NCBI GenBank assembly: GCA_015501605.1
Contig: JADNRZ010000016.1
Span: 992,001 to 1,056,000, forward strand
Length of the DNA stretch: 64,000 bases
Reading direction: 5' to 3'
DNA from: Panaeolus papilionaceus
Taxonomy: Eukaryota > Basidiomycota > Agaricomycetes > Agaricales
Positions 36,623 to 50,200 of this stretch are shown in pieces. Position numbers and translations under genes: made by a program. Position 1 is the stretch's first letter. Each line of letters opens with the position of its first letter. The notes beneath the pieces are model-generated. The model was not told where the DNA came from. It saw only the letters and a program-made list of their open reading frames with translations, and did no database searches.

Positions 36623-37084
36623 TTAGAGGGCAATGGCAGCCATGGCTCCTGCAACCATGGCCATGACGACGCCTGGAGCGGCGGTTTGCCTGGCACCGTT
36701 GGGAGTGCTGGAGCCGGCACCGCTTGGGGCGGGTGAGGTTACGGAGGCGCTTCCAGGTGCCGAGGATGATGGGACCACTGGGATGGTCACAGAACCGCTG
36801 CCGCCTGGTACTGAAATGGCAGTTGTAGACAGCGAGGTTGGGAGAGTCGAGTCTGTGGCAGAGCCGGATCTATAAAGAGAATGTTAGTTATGAGGATGTG
36901 GTGAATGCTTTGAAAGGACTTACGCTGGCACTGAGTCAGTTGCGGTTCCTGGAACGGATACGGAGGGGACTGGGGCTGAACCACTGGGGAGGGGGACGCT
37001 TGGGACGGCGGAGCTATCAGAGGCTTGTGCGACAGCCTGGGCGACGAGGCCAAGAGAGAAGAGGGTGGCGACGAAGAACTTCAT
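36623..37084 (-). CDS. Ser/Pro-rich GPI-anchored cell-surface protein
   Basis: Two exons, 37084-36924 and 36869-36623, 135 residues. The signal peptide is MKFFVATLFSLGLVAQAVAQ. The body is Ser/Pro/Val/Thr-rich, and the C-terminus (GARQTAAPGVVMAMVAGAMA, ending AAIAL) fits a GPI signal. The intron splits the alanine codon of VPA in phase 2, exactly as in the gene at 27185. TATAAAA at 37176-37170 lies about 86 nt upstream. A structural surface mannoprotein is likely. No catalytic domain. Confidence 0.8.
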
Positions 37085-38613
37085 GATGAATAAAAAATCT
37101 AGTGGTGGGTGGGTATGCTCTAGAAAGGAAGGGCAAATTGGATGTCTGGAAAAAGTCTGCACCTCTTTCTTTTATATCGCGAGTGGATTGAATGGACCGA
37201 AGTTAGTTCACAGGGACGGGAAGGTACAAAACATTTTTAGAATTGATTTGAGGGTACAAATGAGAATAATGGCGCCAACTCTGTGCGATCAATTACCGCA
37301 CCGCATGTATTATTCTAGACAGACACCACCGTGGGCGGTGTTTTCTGCCGATACGTCAGAGAGAAGAAAGAAGCCACCCTCCTTTTGCCCACTTTCGTTT
37401 GTACCGTGCCACGGCAAAGGACCCCGTTTCAAAAATATGAGCCTAGCGACATTTGTTAGTTCATCGAGTGTTGGAGCTGCTCCACCTAAATATGTGATAT
37501 CTATCGTTTTGTGGAACCTCGATTGTTACGGTGTTCGCAACACTGCCATGCACCGTTTTTGCACCCCGTTGCACTATGACATTACCAATGACACCACAAA
37601 ATTATATGTACCGCAGTTGAGTTGCCTGCGGTCAACGCTCTTCATACTTCGTTAGTGCCATGGGTGCCGGCCTTGTTGGATGTATTGACTATTAATAGTA
37701 GCCCACAGTTTTAAGCCAAGCAATTTTGAATTGAATAGTTGGAATGCATGTCAATGAAACGTCGGAGTTGGATAGCCATTTGTTGGCCGTCCCGTCAGTA
37801 TGAAGATGAAGACCCTAGATTTTGTACGCCCAGCCCAGTCCCAGTGTAGCGTGCTTTTGACCAAGTATGCGGTGATATGCAGATCATGCGAAGAAGTGAA
37901 GATGGAAAGTTGACTGTGGAGTCGGGTGAGCAAGTTGGATGACGATTCTTGAGAAATTGATGGCCCATCAGAAATGTGTGAACTTTGAATATAGGGGTCT
38001 GAGCATCAAAGACTTGACAGGAGAGTCAAACGTCAATCGAATGGACAATAGCTAGTGAGCTCGAGCAGTTTTTTGTTCAAGCTTCGTCAATTCTAGGAGG
38101 AAGAATACCAGGAGTCAGATCGTTCCATTCAAAGAGTCACTAAATTTCGAGGTAGTTTTATACACGAGAAATAGCCCACACCCATGTCCGCAGCATGGGT
38201 ACAAGTGAGCGGTCAGTGACGAAATATTTTTGGATGAGAACCTTGTGCATGATTCTGGTCGGCTTGTGCGAAAGTACGGAATCTCAAAGAACGTGCACAT
38301 ATTTTTGAATACTACGCAAAGTTGTGGGGTACTATCTCCGTATCATTACCAGGTTATGACATCTTAATTTTTGGACCCCGCGATACAGCGTGGCACACTG
38401 TCCGGCAGTTTTCCCAGTCGCACACACATACATATATATCTGCTTCACCTGGACTTTGGTAAGTACCCCACGAACGAGATGATGGTCATGGTTTGTTGCA
38501 AGATGGAGTTCGAGGCAATACGGAAAAGACCGAAGGATTTAGAGTCCGATGCTGTGAGATATGAGTGATATTACGTCATATGATCAGGTTGAACAAGAAC
38601 TGTAACAACCGCA
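37085..38613. other. divergent intergenic region
   Basis: About 1.5 kb between the GPI-protein gene (-) and the OSH gene (+). It contains the minus-strand TATA box at 37170-37176. A 196-codon plus frame starts antisense to the GPI signal peptide and is rejected. No supported gene. Confidence 0.4.
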
Positions 38614-40487
38614 ATGTCGACTGAACAAGAAGGTCAAGTGAGTATTTCAATCATTGTATCTACCTTTTATTATTTATTAATATCATAATCATATCTAGGC
38701 TGTACCCGTTGCACAAAGAGGCAGCTGGACTTCATTCCTTAAATCGTATAAATCTACCCAATTTTCGATTATTTCTTGGTGGTCTGATCAGCACTCAATA
38801 GCATCGCCTCATTCTCCGGCGATCTCTCCTCATTGACCGCACCACCTTTCATTCTCTCCCCAACGTCCTTGACCGAGTTTCCAGGTGAAAATAATTACTG
38901 TGCATCAACCTGCAGGATGTGTACTGATCTCTGTATTTCCCCTGTCTGATATGATTGAACTCTTGCAGCATATTGGTGCGAACGTCCAGATTACTTTGCT
39001 GCCATCGCAGATGCCAAACCAGGTCGCGATCGCGCCCTCGCAGTTCTCAGGTGGTTTATTGTGCGTTCACCCCTTCAATCCCTTCAACGACGCGCTTTCT
39101 TGTTTCATAAGTCCATATCTTGGACCGAGACTGCCTTGTATAAGGCTCGCAAGCCTCGAGCGTCCTGCAACGTCACTTTTATCGGTTGATCGACACAAGA
39201 CTAACTTCATCTGTATGTAGAGCACCCTAAAAGACCAATACACCTCCCGTAATGAAGAGATGGGATCGGAGAAAAAGTAGGCTTATCGTAATGCCATGCT
39301 GTCATGACTCTAACTTGCTTATCATAGGCCTTTGAACCCCGTTCTCGGAGAGTAAGTCGCCTACAATTTAGTAGCTGGTCTAGGGGTTACAAGTCTCACT
39401 GAACTTCCCTTGGCTTGTGCCACCACACCTCCGATTCTGCGCAATGACTGACGTGGACTCATAGGGTCTTTTATGGCACATGGGCCGACAAAAACGGGCG
39501 TGGCCTCACTGAACTCCTTGTCGAACAAGTGTCTCATCATCCACCCATTACCGCCTACGTCATCCAGAACAAGTCAAAGGGCCTCAGATTGACAGGCCAC
39601 AATGCGCAGAAGACCTCATTCAGCTGTGTGTATTCCTCGCCTCACAGAAGAACCTGCACTGACATTTTTACCTCATCAAGCTGGCTCCATCATCGTCAAG
39701 CAGATCGGCCATGCAGTGCTGACTGTAACATCTGATGGTGGTGCACCTGAAACATATCTCCTTACCCTTCCCCGCCTCCGTATTGATGGTTTATGGTACG
39801 GTTCTCCCTACATCGAACTCACTGATACCACATACATTATTGGTGGTGGTCACACCTCGACTATCGAGTTCAAGGGCAAGGGCTACTTCTCTGGCAAATC
39901 CCACTCTTTTAAGTCAGTAACCACACCTCTCCCTGGACAAGGAGGACAGGGTCCTGCAGAAACCATTGTTGAGGGTACATGGCACGAGAACAGCAAGTTT
40001 TCTAAGGGAGGAGCTGGAGTGTTCCACGAGGTTCATGAGCACAAGGAGGAGGTAGTTCCTTTTGAATATGTCGAGGGAAAGGATATGGGCGAGTTCGAAA
40101 CCAGAAAGCTTTGGAACCTTGTCGCCAAGGGTATCCGTGAGGGTGACTTTGAGTTGGCAAGCAAGGAGAAGAGTAGAATCGAGGCAAGTATATATATATA
40201 TATAATTCCTGTTCTCTCGCTGAACCCCTCCTGTCATCCCATAGAACGAGCAAAGGCAGATGCGAAAAGACGAGCAAGCTGCAAGCACGTCCTGGGAGAT
40301 GCGTCACTTTACACACCAGGAGAGCGACCCTATTTGTGAGTATGGACTCCTTTCTTTATCAAATGTTAGCTCATTTGTATTCGTAGACGAGAAACTGGGA
40401 CGTGCTGTTAAGATCGTGCCTCCTACAGAGGACATGTACGTCTTCAAGGAGAACTGGCCGGCTATTTTCCCTTCAGCATCCAAGTAA
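38614..40487 (+). CDS. oxysterol-binding protein homologue (OSH, Kes1-like)
   Basis: Ten exons: 38614-38637, 38699-38745, 38802-38884, 38969-39060, 39221-39276, 39328-39351, 39465-39625, 39681-40183, 40245-40335, 40387-40487. They give 393 residues. It is a single ORD domain without PH or ankyrin parts, as in the short yeast Osh4/Kes1 group. These proteins carry sterols and PI4P between membranes. The family fingerprint EQVSHHPP is at residues 129-136. SEKKPLNPVLGEVFYG, the C-terminal NEQRQMRKDEQ and FKENWPAIFP are typical too. The intron 40184-40244 begins with GC (GCAAGT) followed by a TA run. Only this junction restores the conserved NEQRQMRKDE frame. Confidence 0.92.
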
Positions 40488-40872
40488 TCGCATCTCTACC
40501 TTTACATTCCGGCGAGTAATGTGTGTCACAAAGGACCAACATAAACAGATGGTCCATATTACTTGACCCTCTCTCTGTCTATCCTTTTCGTAATGGCTGT
40601 GGTCGCTATCGTTCTTTCTGCATTGTGATATACCATCGATCTACCGATTCTTGAATTTCTTGTCTCCTTTGGCCCCTTACACACCCAAATTTAAACAATT
40701 TTGTCTTTTAATGATCAATAAATACTGTGGATGGTTCAACGTGAAGGCTGCAAGGAACTTGAAAGGGTTCTTTCAGATCGCGTCGCGCGAATCCGAAAGG
40801 ACCGCGCAAAGCCGGAGATACTGTAATTGATAAGATTAGCCAGCTAAGACTGGTTCACATCCTACCACCGTC
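40488..40872. other. intergenic
   Basis: About 385 nt between two plus-strand genes; nothing recognised. Confidence 0.4.
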
Positions 40873-43261
40873 ATGACGTTTAAATCCCCATACCCTCCCT
40901 ACGATCCAACAGACAAAACAGGGTATGAATTGTTACTTTGGCGGGGTTGTTAATGTTAACGCATCATCTAGGTTCTCGTTAGTGTCTCTTCAGCCTTGAT
41001 TTACGAACAGGGGTAAATGTGACCCCGCGTCAATTTGCAGATACGAAACTGTAATCAAGCGATGGCCTATCATTATCACAGGGGTGGTGGATACGATGCA
41101 TAAAGCCTGCCATAAGCTGTCGTTAGAGCTGCAAAGTGGAGGCGTGGACGATGAGAAGAAGGACCAGATTTTGAAGAAGATCGACGAGGGGAAGAACGTC
41201 ATTGAGAAGGTTAGTAAGTTGAAGTATGAGATGGCGAGGGATCGGGCACTGGAGTGAGTTGTTTAACCTGTTGAGTATATTGATTATGGACGTGAGGGAG
41301 ATTGACATGGTGTTTAGGCCTATTCCTGAAGACGGCGAAGCGCAAGTTGAGTTGTATAATACCGAATTGGAAGAATTGAAGCAGGACAAGCGCAATACGT
41401 GGTTCACTGCCCCTTGGTTATATGCAGAGTAAGCCCACTGTTTTCTAACTTCTTCTAATTCGGCTGATACAGATTGTTAGATGCTACCTGTGAGCGCAGT
41501 GCTAATTCTCTCTGAGCATTTATTCATCGACATGGATTATCAGGTATCGTCTTCTACGATCCTTTTTCAACCAGACGACGCTGTGGAGGAATTTCGACCC
41601 ATTCCGTGATCAAAAGCTTGAGACGTTCAAGCATTCGGGGAAATCTATTCTTCGTGAGTTTTAGACTCCTACGACCTGTGGTACTGTTCTAACCCCAGGC
41701 TCTGCAGAAATTGCAACCACGATCCATGGACTTGGACAAACCTTGGGACTCAAAGAGGAACCAGAGAAGCTGGCAATACTTTTCAATGAGATGATTCAAA
41801 TGTGTCTCTGGTACATACCTCGTTTGTTCTTTCAATCCTGCTCTGAAAAACTGACATGAAGAACAGGGGAAACGCAACGGTATCATTGACAATAGTCCAA
41901 TCCACGAGTATTTACTCATCTCGGATGGCTTCGATTATAGGACTTATCCCTTCTAACTCACCTTTCGCATGACGACATACAGAAACTTCAAACCGTAGAA
42001 AAGGAAGCGAGAAGTGCTAGGTCAAAGTTTATTCTCAGGGACGATGAAGCGCCTGTATGGAAGCACATCGAAGGACTGAATGATGTGAGAATCGACTTCG
42101 TATTGGATAACTGTAGGTCATTTTCCGGAAATTGTAAGCTCTGATATCTTATCTTCATCGTTTTTGTTTCAGCTGGTTTCGAAGTACGTTAAATCTACGC
42201 CCAGTTTGATGGAACCTGACCACGGCGCGAAATCAGCTCTTCACTGATTTGGTTTTCGCTGATTTCCTCGTCACGTATACGCCATATATATCGGAAGTGG
42301 TATTCCAGTAAGCCACTCAGCGTACTCTTTCTCCCTTTCGTCAACTAAATTTAAAACCCAATCAGCCCCAAGCTTATCCCCTGGTTCGTCTCCGACGTCA
42401 CTCCATCCGATTTCAAAGAAACCTTCGACCTCCTCTCTTCTCCCTCGATGTTCTTCTCCCCTGAGCTGATCTCCGAAAACGCGATGAGCGCCAGTCATCT
42501 CGAGGAAATGGTATCGCGCTGGAAAAAATATGTAGACGAGGGTGTGTTCAGTTTGTCTGTTCCCCTGGATACGCCGCTTGGAGAGAGTACGAAGATCGCT
42601 GAAAAAGCGGCGTTCTGGACGACTGCGAGACCGTACTGGGATATGAAGACAGAGGGACCGGAGGTGTATGAGGATTTGAAAGAGAGTGGACTTGTTGTTT
42701 TTAAGGTAACGTTTCGTATTACCTTTTCTGGCGCCTGTAGTCGTTAATACTCACAATAATTTCATCACATCCAGGGAGACTTGAAGTAAGAAATTGACTT
42801 CTACTGTGATTATTTTACTGATCTGTCTTGATAAAACCATCCTCGAATTGACTAGTTATCGCAAGTATGTCATTTATCACAACGTATTCATTCGATTTAT
42901 TCATTTAATTTTTCTAGACTGACTGGAGACGTTCGATGGCCCGCGTGGACACCCCTCGAAGAGGCGCTTGGTTAGTTTCCCATGCTTTCGAATTTGATGA
43001 CCGAGCTTGGCGCTAACATGAATATGGCACGATAGGTCCATTGGCTGGTTCCTTCCCCTTGTTGAGTCTGCGCACGAACAAAGCGGACGTTATTGTGGGA
43101 GTGGATAAGGCGGTAGCGGAGGAGCTTGACGCTAGTGGGAGCAATAAGTGGAGAGTTGATGGGCGGTGAGTTATTGCATTTGCTTTGATACTTTTGGACG
43201 TTTATGATCGTTTATTCCCATCTTCAGATATGCCGTGATATCATATTCTCCGCGCACATAA
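40873..43261 (+). CDS. DUF89 / ARMT1-type damage-control phosphatase
   Basis: Seventeen exons: 40873-40922, 40972-40977, 41041-41253, 41318-41428, 41481-41489, 41544-41653, 41708-41810, 41867-41879, 41941-42112, 42173-42183, 42237-42307, 42366-42705, 42775-42785, 42856-42864, 42918-42970, 43036-43165, 43228-43261. Total 481 residues, the normal length. The protein belongs to the DUF89 metal-dependent phosphatases (human ARMT1, yeast YMR027W), thought to remove damaged phospho-metabolites. Motifs: YETVIKRWPIII, TAPWLYAECYLYR, DPFRDQKLETF, the metal-site region RIDFVLDNSGFELFTDLVFADFL, and FKGDLNYRKLTGD. Exons of 6, 9 and 9 nt are needed for these motifs and keep the phase. Confidence 0.9.
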
Positions 43262-44253
43262 GGATTGAGAAACTGTCAATCGGTACTTTATAGATTGGCT
43301 GTGTTGTTAGCTACTTGAGTACTAGGATGCAGCAGATGGGCATTGGACCTTGTTGTCATATCTTGGCTATCGAGAATAGTAACTTGATTAAATCTGCTTT
43401 ATTGAAGCAAGTAATATAGTCTCCAACCTGAGTGACCAAGTGTGCTTCATTGCCTTAATCTTAGAGAGGCGTAGGTTCCCCTAATTTCGAATGGATATCA
43501 CTCAGTTTCAAGCTGGCGTCAAGTAAGTCCAGTTGTTACACTGTAACGTCCATCATGATTGCCTAGATCTTTTCCCTGCATTAATTTTTACAAGCAAACG
43601 AGGCTGGTGGATAAGGCTGGAGCCGAGGACATGGAGCAGTGACATTGTGAGAACATTTCATTTTATTTCAGTACTTCGGTTACATTCACGCCTGGCATTT
43701 TCTCTTGGTGAGTCGTGACAAGGCGCTAAAATTAGAAACAGCGTTATCACCAAAAATTTACATGCTTTTTGCATGGGCCAGTTTAGGTTCCGACAACGCT
43801 TTTCGCAATTCGAATCCATTTCAACGTTCTTTCCGCCCACATTCTCCCCTGTAAGATCAGTGGTGAATTTATGCCATAAAATTAGGGAAAGTTTCCAACT
43901 GCGTTTGAATGCCATGTCATACTAGCCCGCGATCCCATTCCCAGATATGATCATCCGTGGCGGCCTACGCGAACTTGACGCGAAGCAACCGCATGCTCCG
44001 AATGCCACTCCGAATCTAATCGGCGAAGCGCAGGTGTTCACCCGCTCAAGCGAAGAAACCCAATCAATCAATTACACATGTAATTTAGGACTCGTGGACA
44101 ATTAAAAGAGCTCAGACTTTGCCGTGGCCTTGTCACCGTGTATAAAAAGCTACAGCTCTCTGAGTGCGGCCTTACAAACGGCCCAGGTCTTCCCCCCACA
44201 GGTTCGGCTTATCAACACAGCTATCATATTCGAATACCATCCTATTCGACAAT
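43262..44253. other. intergenic, with TATA box of the amine oxidase at 44141-44149
   Basis: About 990 nt between two plus-strand genes. TATAAAAAG at 44141-44149 lies about 105 nt before the amine oxidase ATG. Nothing else supported. Confidence 0.45.
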
Positions 44254-47200
44254 ATGAAGACGTCGACGGTCATAACTTGCCTATTTGGCATTTCTCTCTC
44301 CCTCTCGTCTCGTACGATAGCAGCTACGACACCGCAGCCGATAGCCTCGCCTGCACCCGACGCAACCAAGCGCTTCAAAGTCCTCATCCTAGGAGGGGGC
44401 GTGACGGGTGTCATTGCGGCACGCACGCTGCACCAGAACGGAATCGAAGACTATGCGATTGTTGAGGCGCGGAGTGAGCTTGGAGGGCGGATGCAGACGA
44501 AAGAGTTTGCGGGGAGGATCATTGAACAGGGGCCTAATTGGATTCAGGGTACCCAGGAAGGAAACGGCCCTGCAAACCCAATCTTTACTTTGGCGAATAA
44601 ACATAATATCTCGACTCAGTTTAATGATTGGTTTGGGAGCGTTTGTAAGTCCTCTTTGTATCAAAAGTCTTTGAATTCGTCTGATTGCTTTTGTTCGTCA
44701 AGCTACTTTTGATACATCTGGATCTGTGGATTTTTTGGATGTATTCAATGATTCTTCTGATGACTTCGATACTATGACTGTCCTTGGGGGTGAGTTTATG
44801 ATACATAGTTGCACATACAGCTTAGAGCGTACTGATGGTGTGTTTTTTTTTTTTTGATTCCGGTCTTATTGTCCTGTAAAGCTACTTTATGTAGGACATT
44901 GGCCCGCTTTTGTAAATATGTATCTAGGGTTAATCTATTCGAGTCCTATGATACCACCATTCAGCACCTCTCAAGGCTCGCCCTCGGCGAACGTTCCCCT
45001 TGAGGCCCGGCACGGAAACGCCGTTTTCCTGGCTGGTATATGCCTCCTCTTTCCACTGTTTGAAGAGTGTGGTCGCCCTTTCGTGTTCGCTCGTCTTCGC
45101 TTGAGGCATGGTGAGCGTGCTGCATCCTGTCTTAAAGACATCTTGTCGATCTTGGGTGGGTTACGACGCGCTGCGGATGCGGTTCTTGGGTAGCTGGGTT
45201 CATGTGGACTGTTGGTTGGTAGGTCTGTCAATGATTTGGAACGATTTCTTGGGGAATCTCTTGGTGTCTTCGATGTACTCTAGCAGGGCCAGTGTACTGT
45301 CTTCGTCGATTAAGATTTTCTTCAGGTTGCGTTCATTGTCCTTGATCTTGTCGTATAACCTATGCCGTTGGAGTGTGTAGGCCCGACAGTCGTGTATGAA
45401 GTGGTTCACTGTTTCTTTAGCTCCGGTTCCGCATTTCTCGCAATCCGAACTCTGGGCGAGTCTTTTTGAGCGAAGGTATGCGTTGGTTGGTAGGTGGTTT
45501 ATCCTTAGCTTGACGAGTAACGTGAGTTTGTATCTGTTGAGCTTATCAGCAATTTTGTGGAATTTTTTAAACTGGAAGTTGTCCTCGAGTTCGGCATATT
45601 TGTCGAATCTCGGTGACTTTACCCATAGTGCGTTGCTTCTTGCTGTCGTTTCGCTTTTCAGTTTCTGCTTGAGGGCTGATTTGCTGATTGGGAGCGATCT
45701 TCGTAGCATTCTGGGGAGGTCGAAGTCGCTTGAGGTTTTGCCTCTTGCTGCTTCCTTGGCTTCTTCGTCTATGCATTCATTACGCCATACTTCACTGTGG
45801 GCTGAGATCCACCTGATGGTGAACAGTGGGGTCATTTGATCGTTTCCTTGAGTCCCTTCTGGCCTTTTGATGTAGGTGTCGCATAACCTATGAAACTCTT
45901 CCTTGAGGTAGTCCGCAGGGCCTGTGTTGTCCGAGTTAATTGCGTGGATAACACTCTGATTGTCGACGTAGATGTTGATCTTGCGTTGTCCGATCGCATA
46001 GCTTGCCTTCGTGATTAGTAACCATAGGGCTAGTAATAGGCCGGTAAGTTCTGCTTCGTACGTGGAGTGTGTTTCTGCGCCGCCGAGGTGGAGGTGGGCG
46101 GTCGCTTCTGGGTCTGGGTAGTCATATAAGTATAGGGACGCTGCTGCGCCTACTTTACCGTCTAAGCCTGATCCGTCCGAATAGATTTTTACTGTTGATT
46201 CGTCCCTCTCCTCGTCCTGAATAGACTGCTCCCTGGTTTCTGCTATGTGTGTGCTGAATATCGGGGGTGCTGTGCTGTCGCGGTAGCTGTTGCAGTTGGC
46301 TCGGGGAATTGTGGACATTTTCTCCACTGAGTTGGGGTCGATGTCATGTAGCCTAGCTAGCTTGTCTAGTGGGGAGAGGTGAGATATCCTCTTTGACCTT
46401 TCCCTATATGCTCGTTTGACGTCTTCGTAAAGGGCATGGTTGTTGGGGAGTGTACAAAGTCTGATGTAGGACCTTTTACTGATTGACCATAGTAGGGTTT
46501 CGACTGGGAGTAGGTTTGCATGGGCGTTGATCTCGTCGCCTGCCGCGCTTTTGGGAGCACCTGTGATCGCCTGGGCTGCTCTCTTCTGCGTGGCCGTGAT
46601 TACCCTTAGTGCCGCTGTTGATCCCGACGTGTTGGTTTTACCTGGGGGTTTGTTCGGTGGTTCGTACCATACATCTAAGGCATAAGTGAGTTTGGGAATC
46701 CCTACTGCCCTGTAGAGGTGCCTCATAAGCTTCCCGTTGAGGCCGTGTCTCGTGTTGGTGAGTCTCTTGAATAGTAAGATCCATTTGGCAGCTTGCTCCG
46801 TTGCGCGAGCGGTTTGGTGCTTCCACTTGAGTTCTGGGTCAGTTATGATACCTAGGTATTTGTACTTCTCTGCAACCTCGATTTCTACTCCTTGCAGCGT
46901 TAGAGGGGGGGCTATTTCCCTGAGGAGTCTGCCCGTGTTCTTTTTCTGCTCGTCTACCTCGGACTTTCTGGAGAAGTGCATTACCGCAACCTTGCTCATC
47001 TCAAATCTTGAGTTGTGAGTCCTTGACCATTCGTTTCCTCCTCCTTGACGTTCCATCATGTCTCGGAGCTTATCAGTGGTACCTGTGAAGTCTTTAGCTA
47101 TCGCGATCAGGATGGCGTCGTCTACATATCCTATTGCGTCTTCGTCTTCATCGCTGGGGATTTCTAGCAGATCTGCATTATATATAATGTAGATGATCAT

Positions 47201-50200
47201 GGAGAGTGGGCATCCCTGGCCTATTCCATTGTCGATCGGTATCGGATCTGAGAGGAAGTCATCGAATTTGAGTCTCGTATGGCGATTTTCGAGGATCTTC
47301 GCCATTAGGTCGACATATTCTTTTGGGATTCTTCTCTTCCGCATGTTGTGTAGGACCTTTTCCGTGACTGCATTTGGGAAGGCTCCTTCGACGTCGAGGA
47401 AGAGCACAGAGACTACCTTGTCGTTTCGCCATGCTCTCTTGATCTTGTTAACTAGATAGTGAAGTGCGTCAGAAGTGGTGCGACCGGGTCGTCCTCCGAA
47501 GTGGTTCGCTGGAAGTAGCCCGTGCTTTTCTATTATCGTTGTTATGTCTTCTGCTATGATTGAAGAGAGGATTTTGCTCGTTGTGGAAAGGAGTGCTATC
47601 GGTCGGTATGCTTTCGGGAGTTTGTAGGATGGCTTCCCCGGTTTGCGGAGTACGCAGGTGATAGATTGTTTCCAACTTGTGTGGTAGTGACTTAGTCGTA
47701 TGGAGGCGTTGAATATTCGGGCTAGGTGTGGAGCAAGGATGTCAGCACATTTTTGAAACACGATGTTGGGAATACCGTCGAGCCCTGGGGCCTTGTACGG
47801 TGAGAGTCTTGCTATGTGGTCTTTGACTTTATCAGTTGAGATTGGCAGGTTGGCTGGGACTGGTTGTGGGTAGGAGATGCTGCTAGTTGGTCCTTCGTCC
47901 GTTGGATGCTGTTCGCTTGTGGGGCGTGGCGGGAAGAAGGATTTTGCTAGTATTTTGGCCTTCTCCTTGTTGGTGTCGACTGTCTTTGTGACTCCGTTGC
48001 TTTGGAATTTGAGAGTGGGCATCCTTGGTCTGCCTCCGTCGCCTACCGGGTTCTTGAGGTATCCATTGGCTGTCCACATCTCTTTTTCTGTGGCGTCCTC
48101 GAGGAACTGTTTCCAGTGCGCTTCCTTGGCTTCAAGGATTGCCCTGGCGTACATGTCCTTGGTTTTGCGATATTCACTGTGTACAGTGTGGTCTGGGTCG
48201 TCGATCATTTGGTGATGTTTCCGGCTGAGTTTCTGTTTTTCCTTTCGCATGGCATCGAGGTCTTTGTTCCACCATCTCCTGGTGAACTTGGTCGGTTTAC
48301 TTATGGGGACATTTTCCTCCGTCGCGGTCTGGATGGCCGATGCCAGTTTGTGAATGGCTTCATCTAGAGCTTCTGCTTGGGTGATGTTGTCGTCCGTGGG
48401 TTCTGTGGCCAAAGCAATCGTTAGAGAGGCATTGAATTTGTTCCAGTCTGTCATGCGGAAGTTTCTCGCAGGCTGCTGGGTGGTCACGTTCTTGGAAATG
48501 TCGACGATGATACCTATCGGATAGTGATCGGTTTTCGTAGGGCGGAGTTCAGGGCGTACGTCACAGCTTATTATCCTGTTGGATGTGTGGTCAGTGCAGA
48601 ATACATTGTCTGGGCGGGAGTGGTTCTTAGTCCTGAAGTGCTCTAATGTGCGTATCCCTTTTGGTAAGGCTTGATCCATGTTCCAGTTGGCAGCGAGCTG
48701 GATGAGCTTTTCCGCTTCTTCTAGTGCCGTTTTTGTGAATAGCCTGTTGTCATCGTCATTGTCCCACAGTGGGTGATGTCTGTTGAAGTCCCCTCCCCAT
48801 ATGACGTGGCCTCCATTGCCGTAGATCTGCTGCCTGTTGTTGCATAGGTAGCGATTTAGTGCGTTTTGGGTGTGGTTGTTGTTGCCATCATTGTAGATGC
48901 TGAATATTGTGAGCGTGCCAGGCGCATCCGAGATCTGGATTGCCGTGATGTCCGCTGAAGCATCTATGTCGATTTCTCGCCATGAATTGGTACTTAACTT
49001 TTCGTTGACCCAGATTCCCGATCTGACCGTGCTTGTTGACCTTGCTCGGTCGTTGGGGTATACTTGGCGGAAGCCTCTGGGGGTGACAATGTGATTGTAG
49101 AAGGAGATGCTAGGCTCTTGGATGAGTACTATGTCCCAGTCGTTGTAAAGTGTGTCGTCATTGATCAGGTCTAGCTGTGCCTCTCTCGATTTGTTGAGGT
49201 TGATCTGTAGGATGCGGAGTTTATCAGTGTATGCGTGTGATGGAGTGTTGTCTCTATTCATGCGTGTGGGGTGTTATTGACGTTACCGTTCATATCATGC
49301 CTTGGTTGGTTGGGTTCTACTTCCATTTGTTCTGGGTGACTTGGGAATATGTTCGCTACATGCATGCGTGGAGGGGAGGCGAGCGGGTTGAGTGACTGGA
49401 GTCTCTTTCTTGTTTCGGTTCCCTGGTTTTCTGTTGATGGGTCAGTGGTTGCGGCTGTTGGGAACGCCGCGGGCAGTGGTCTAAATCTGGAGGGTAGCGT
49501 ATGGTTAGGCTGTAGCGGGTATGGACGTGGGGGGGGAGAGGGGTGGGGAGGTCGGGTTGCGCCTGCTCCGTGCTTGGTCTTTGTGGGGTGTTGGCTGGGG
49601 TTCGGTCGTCGATCTTCCTCTTTTTGTTTTTCTGTTTATCACTGTCTACGTAGCGGATGGGGTGTAGTGCCTCTTGTCTGTAGGGGAAAGCTTGGTGCAG
49701 ATATGGCGTCGGGTCTTCGGACTTGGTTACCCATGTCCACGGCTCTTCCGTTGGGAAGTACTTTAAGTCGTTCTCAGGGAACTTCTTTTGCAGTTCCGCC
49801 GTTTTGCTTATGAAGACTGGGCACTTTCTGCTCCAGCTACTGTGTTTCCTGTTTTGGCAAGATACGCACCATGGACTGCTTGTCTTGGTGCAGCCCTTCG
49901 TCCTGTGGTTCTCGCCGCATGTGCCGCAGATGGTTTTGTTGGGGCAGTTGGCTGCGATGTGGTCGAATTCTTGACAGTTTAAACATCTGAGGGCATCCTT
50001 GGAGCTGCGTTCGGGACAGCAGTGGGTGTCGTGGACTACCATTCCGTCTCTAATTGCGATGTTAGCGTCTTTGGGGTTTGAGAAGGTGAGCATGGCGTGA
50101 GCGCATGCTTGTTCCTCTCGTCGCCGTTCGATCGGCTTGATCCATCTTGCTTCCTTGATCGCTCCTTCCTCGATGTTGTTGCATTCCTCTATTTCCCTTG

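Noticed and set aside
37318..37345. Small hairpin (ACACCACCGTGGGCGGTGTT)
   Set aside because: A short palindrome in an intergenic region with no terminator or RNA context in a fungus.
37065..37655. 196-codon plus-strand frame
   Set aside because: Begins antisense to a clear signal peptide and has random-looking composition with no splice or family support.
46737..47459. Plus-strand frames inside the LINE
   Set aside because: Antisense to the intact ORF2 and without features of their own.
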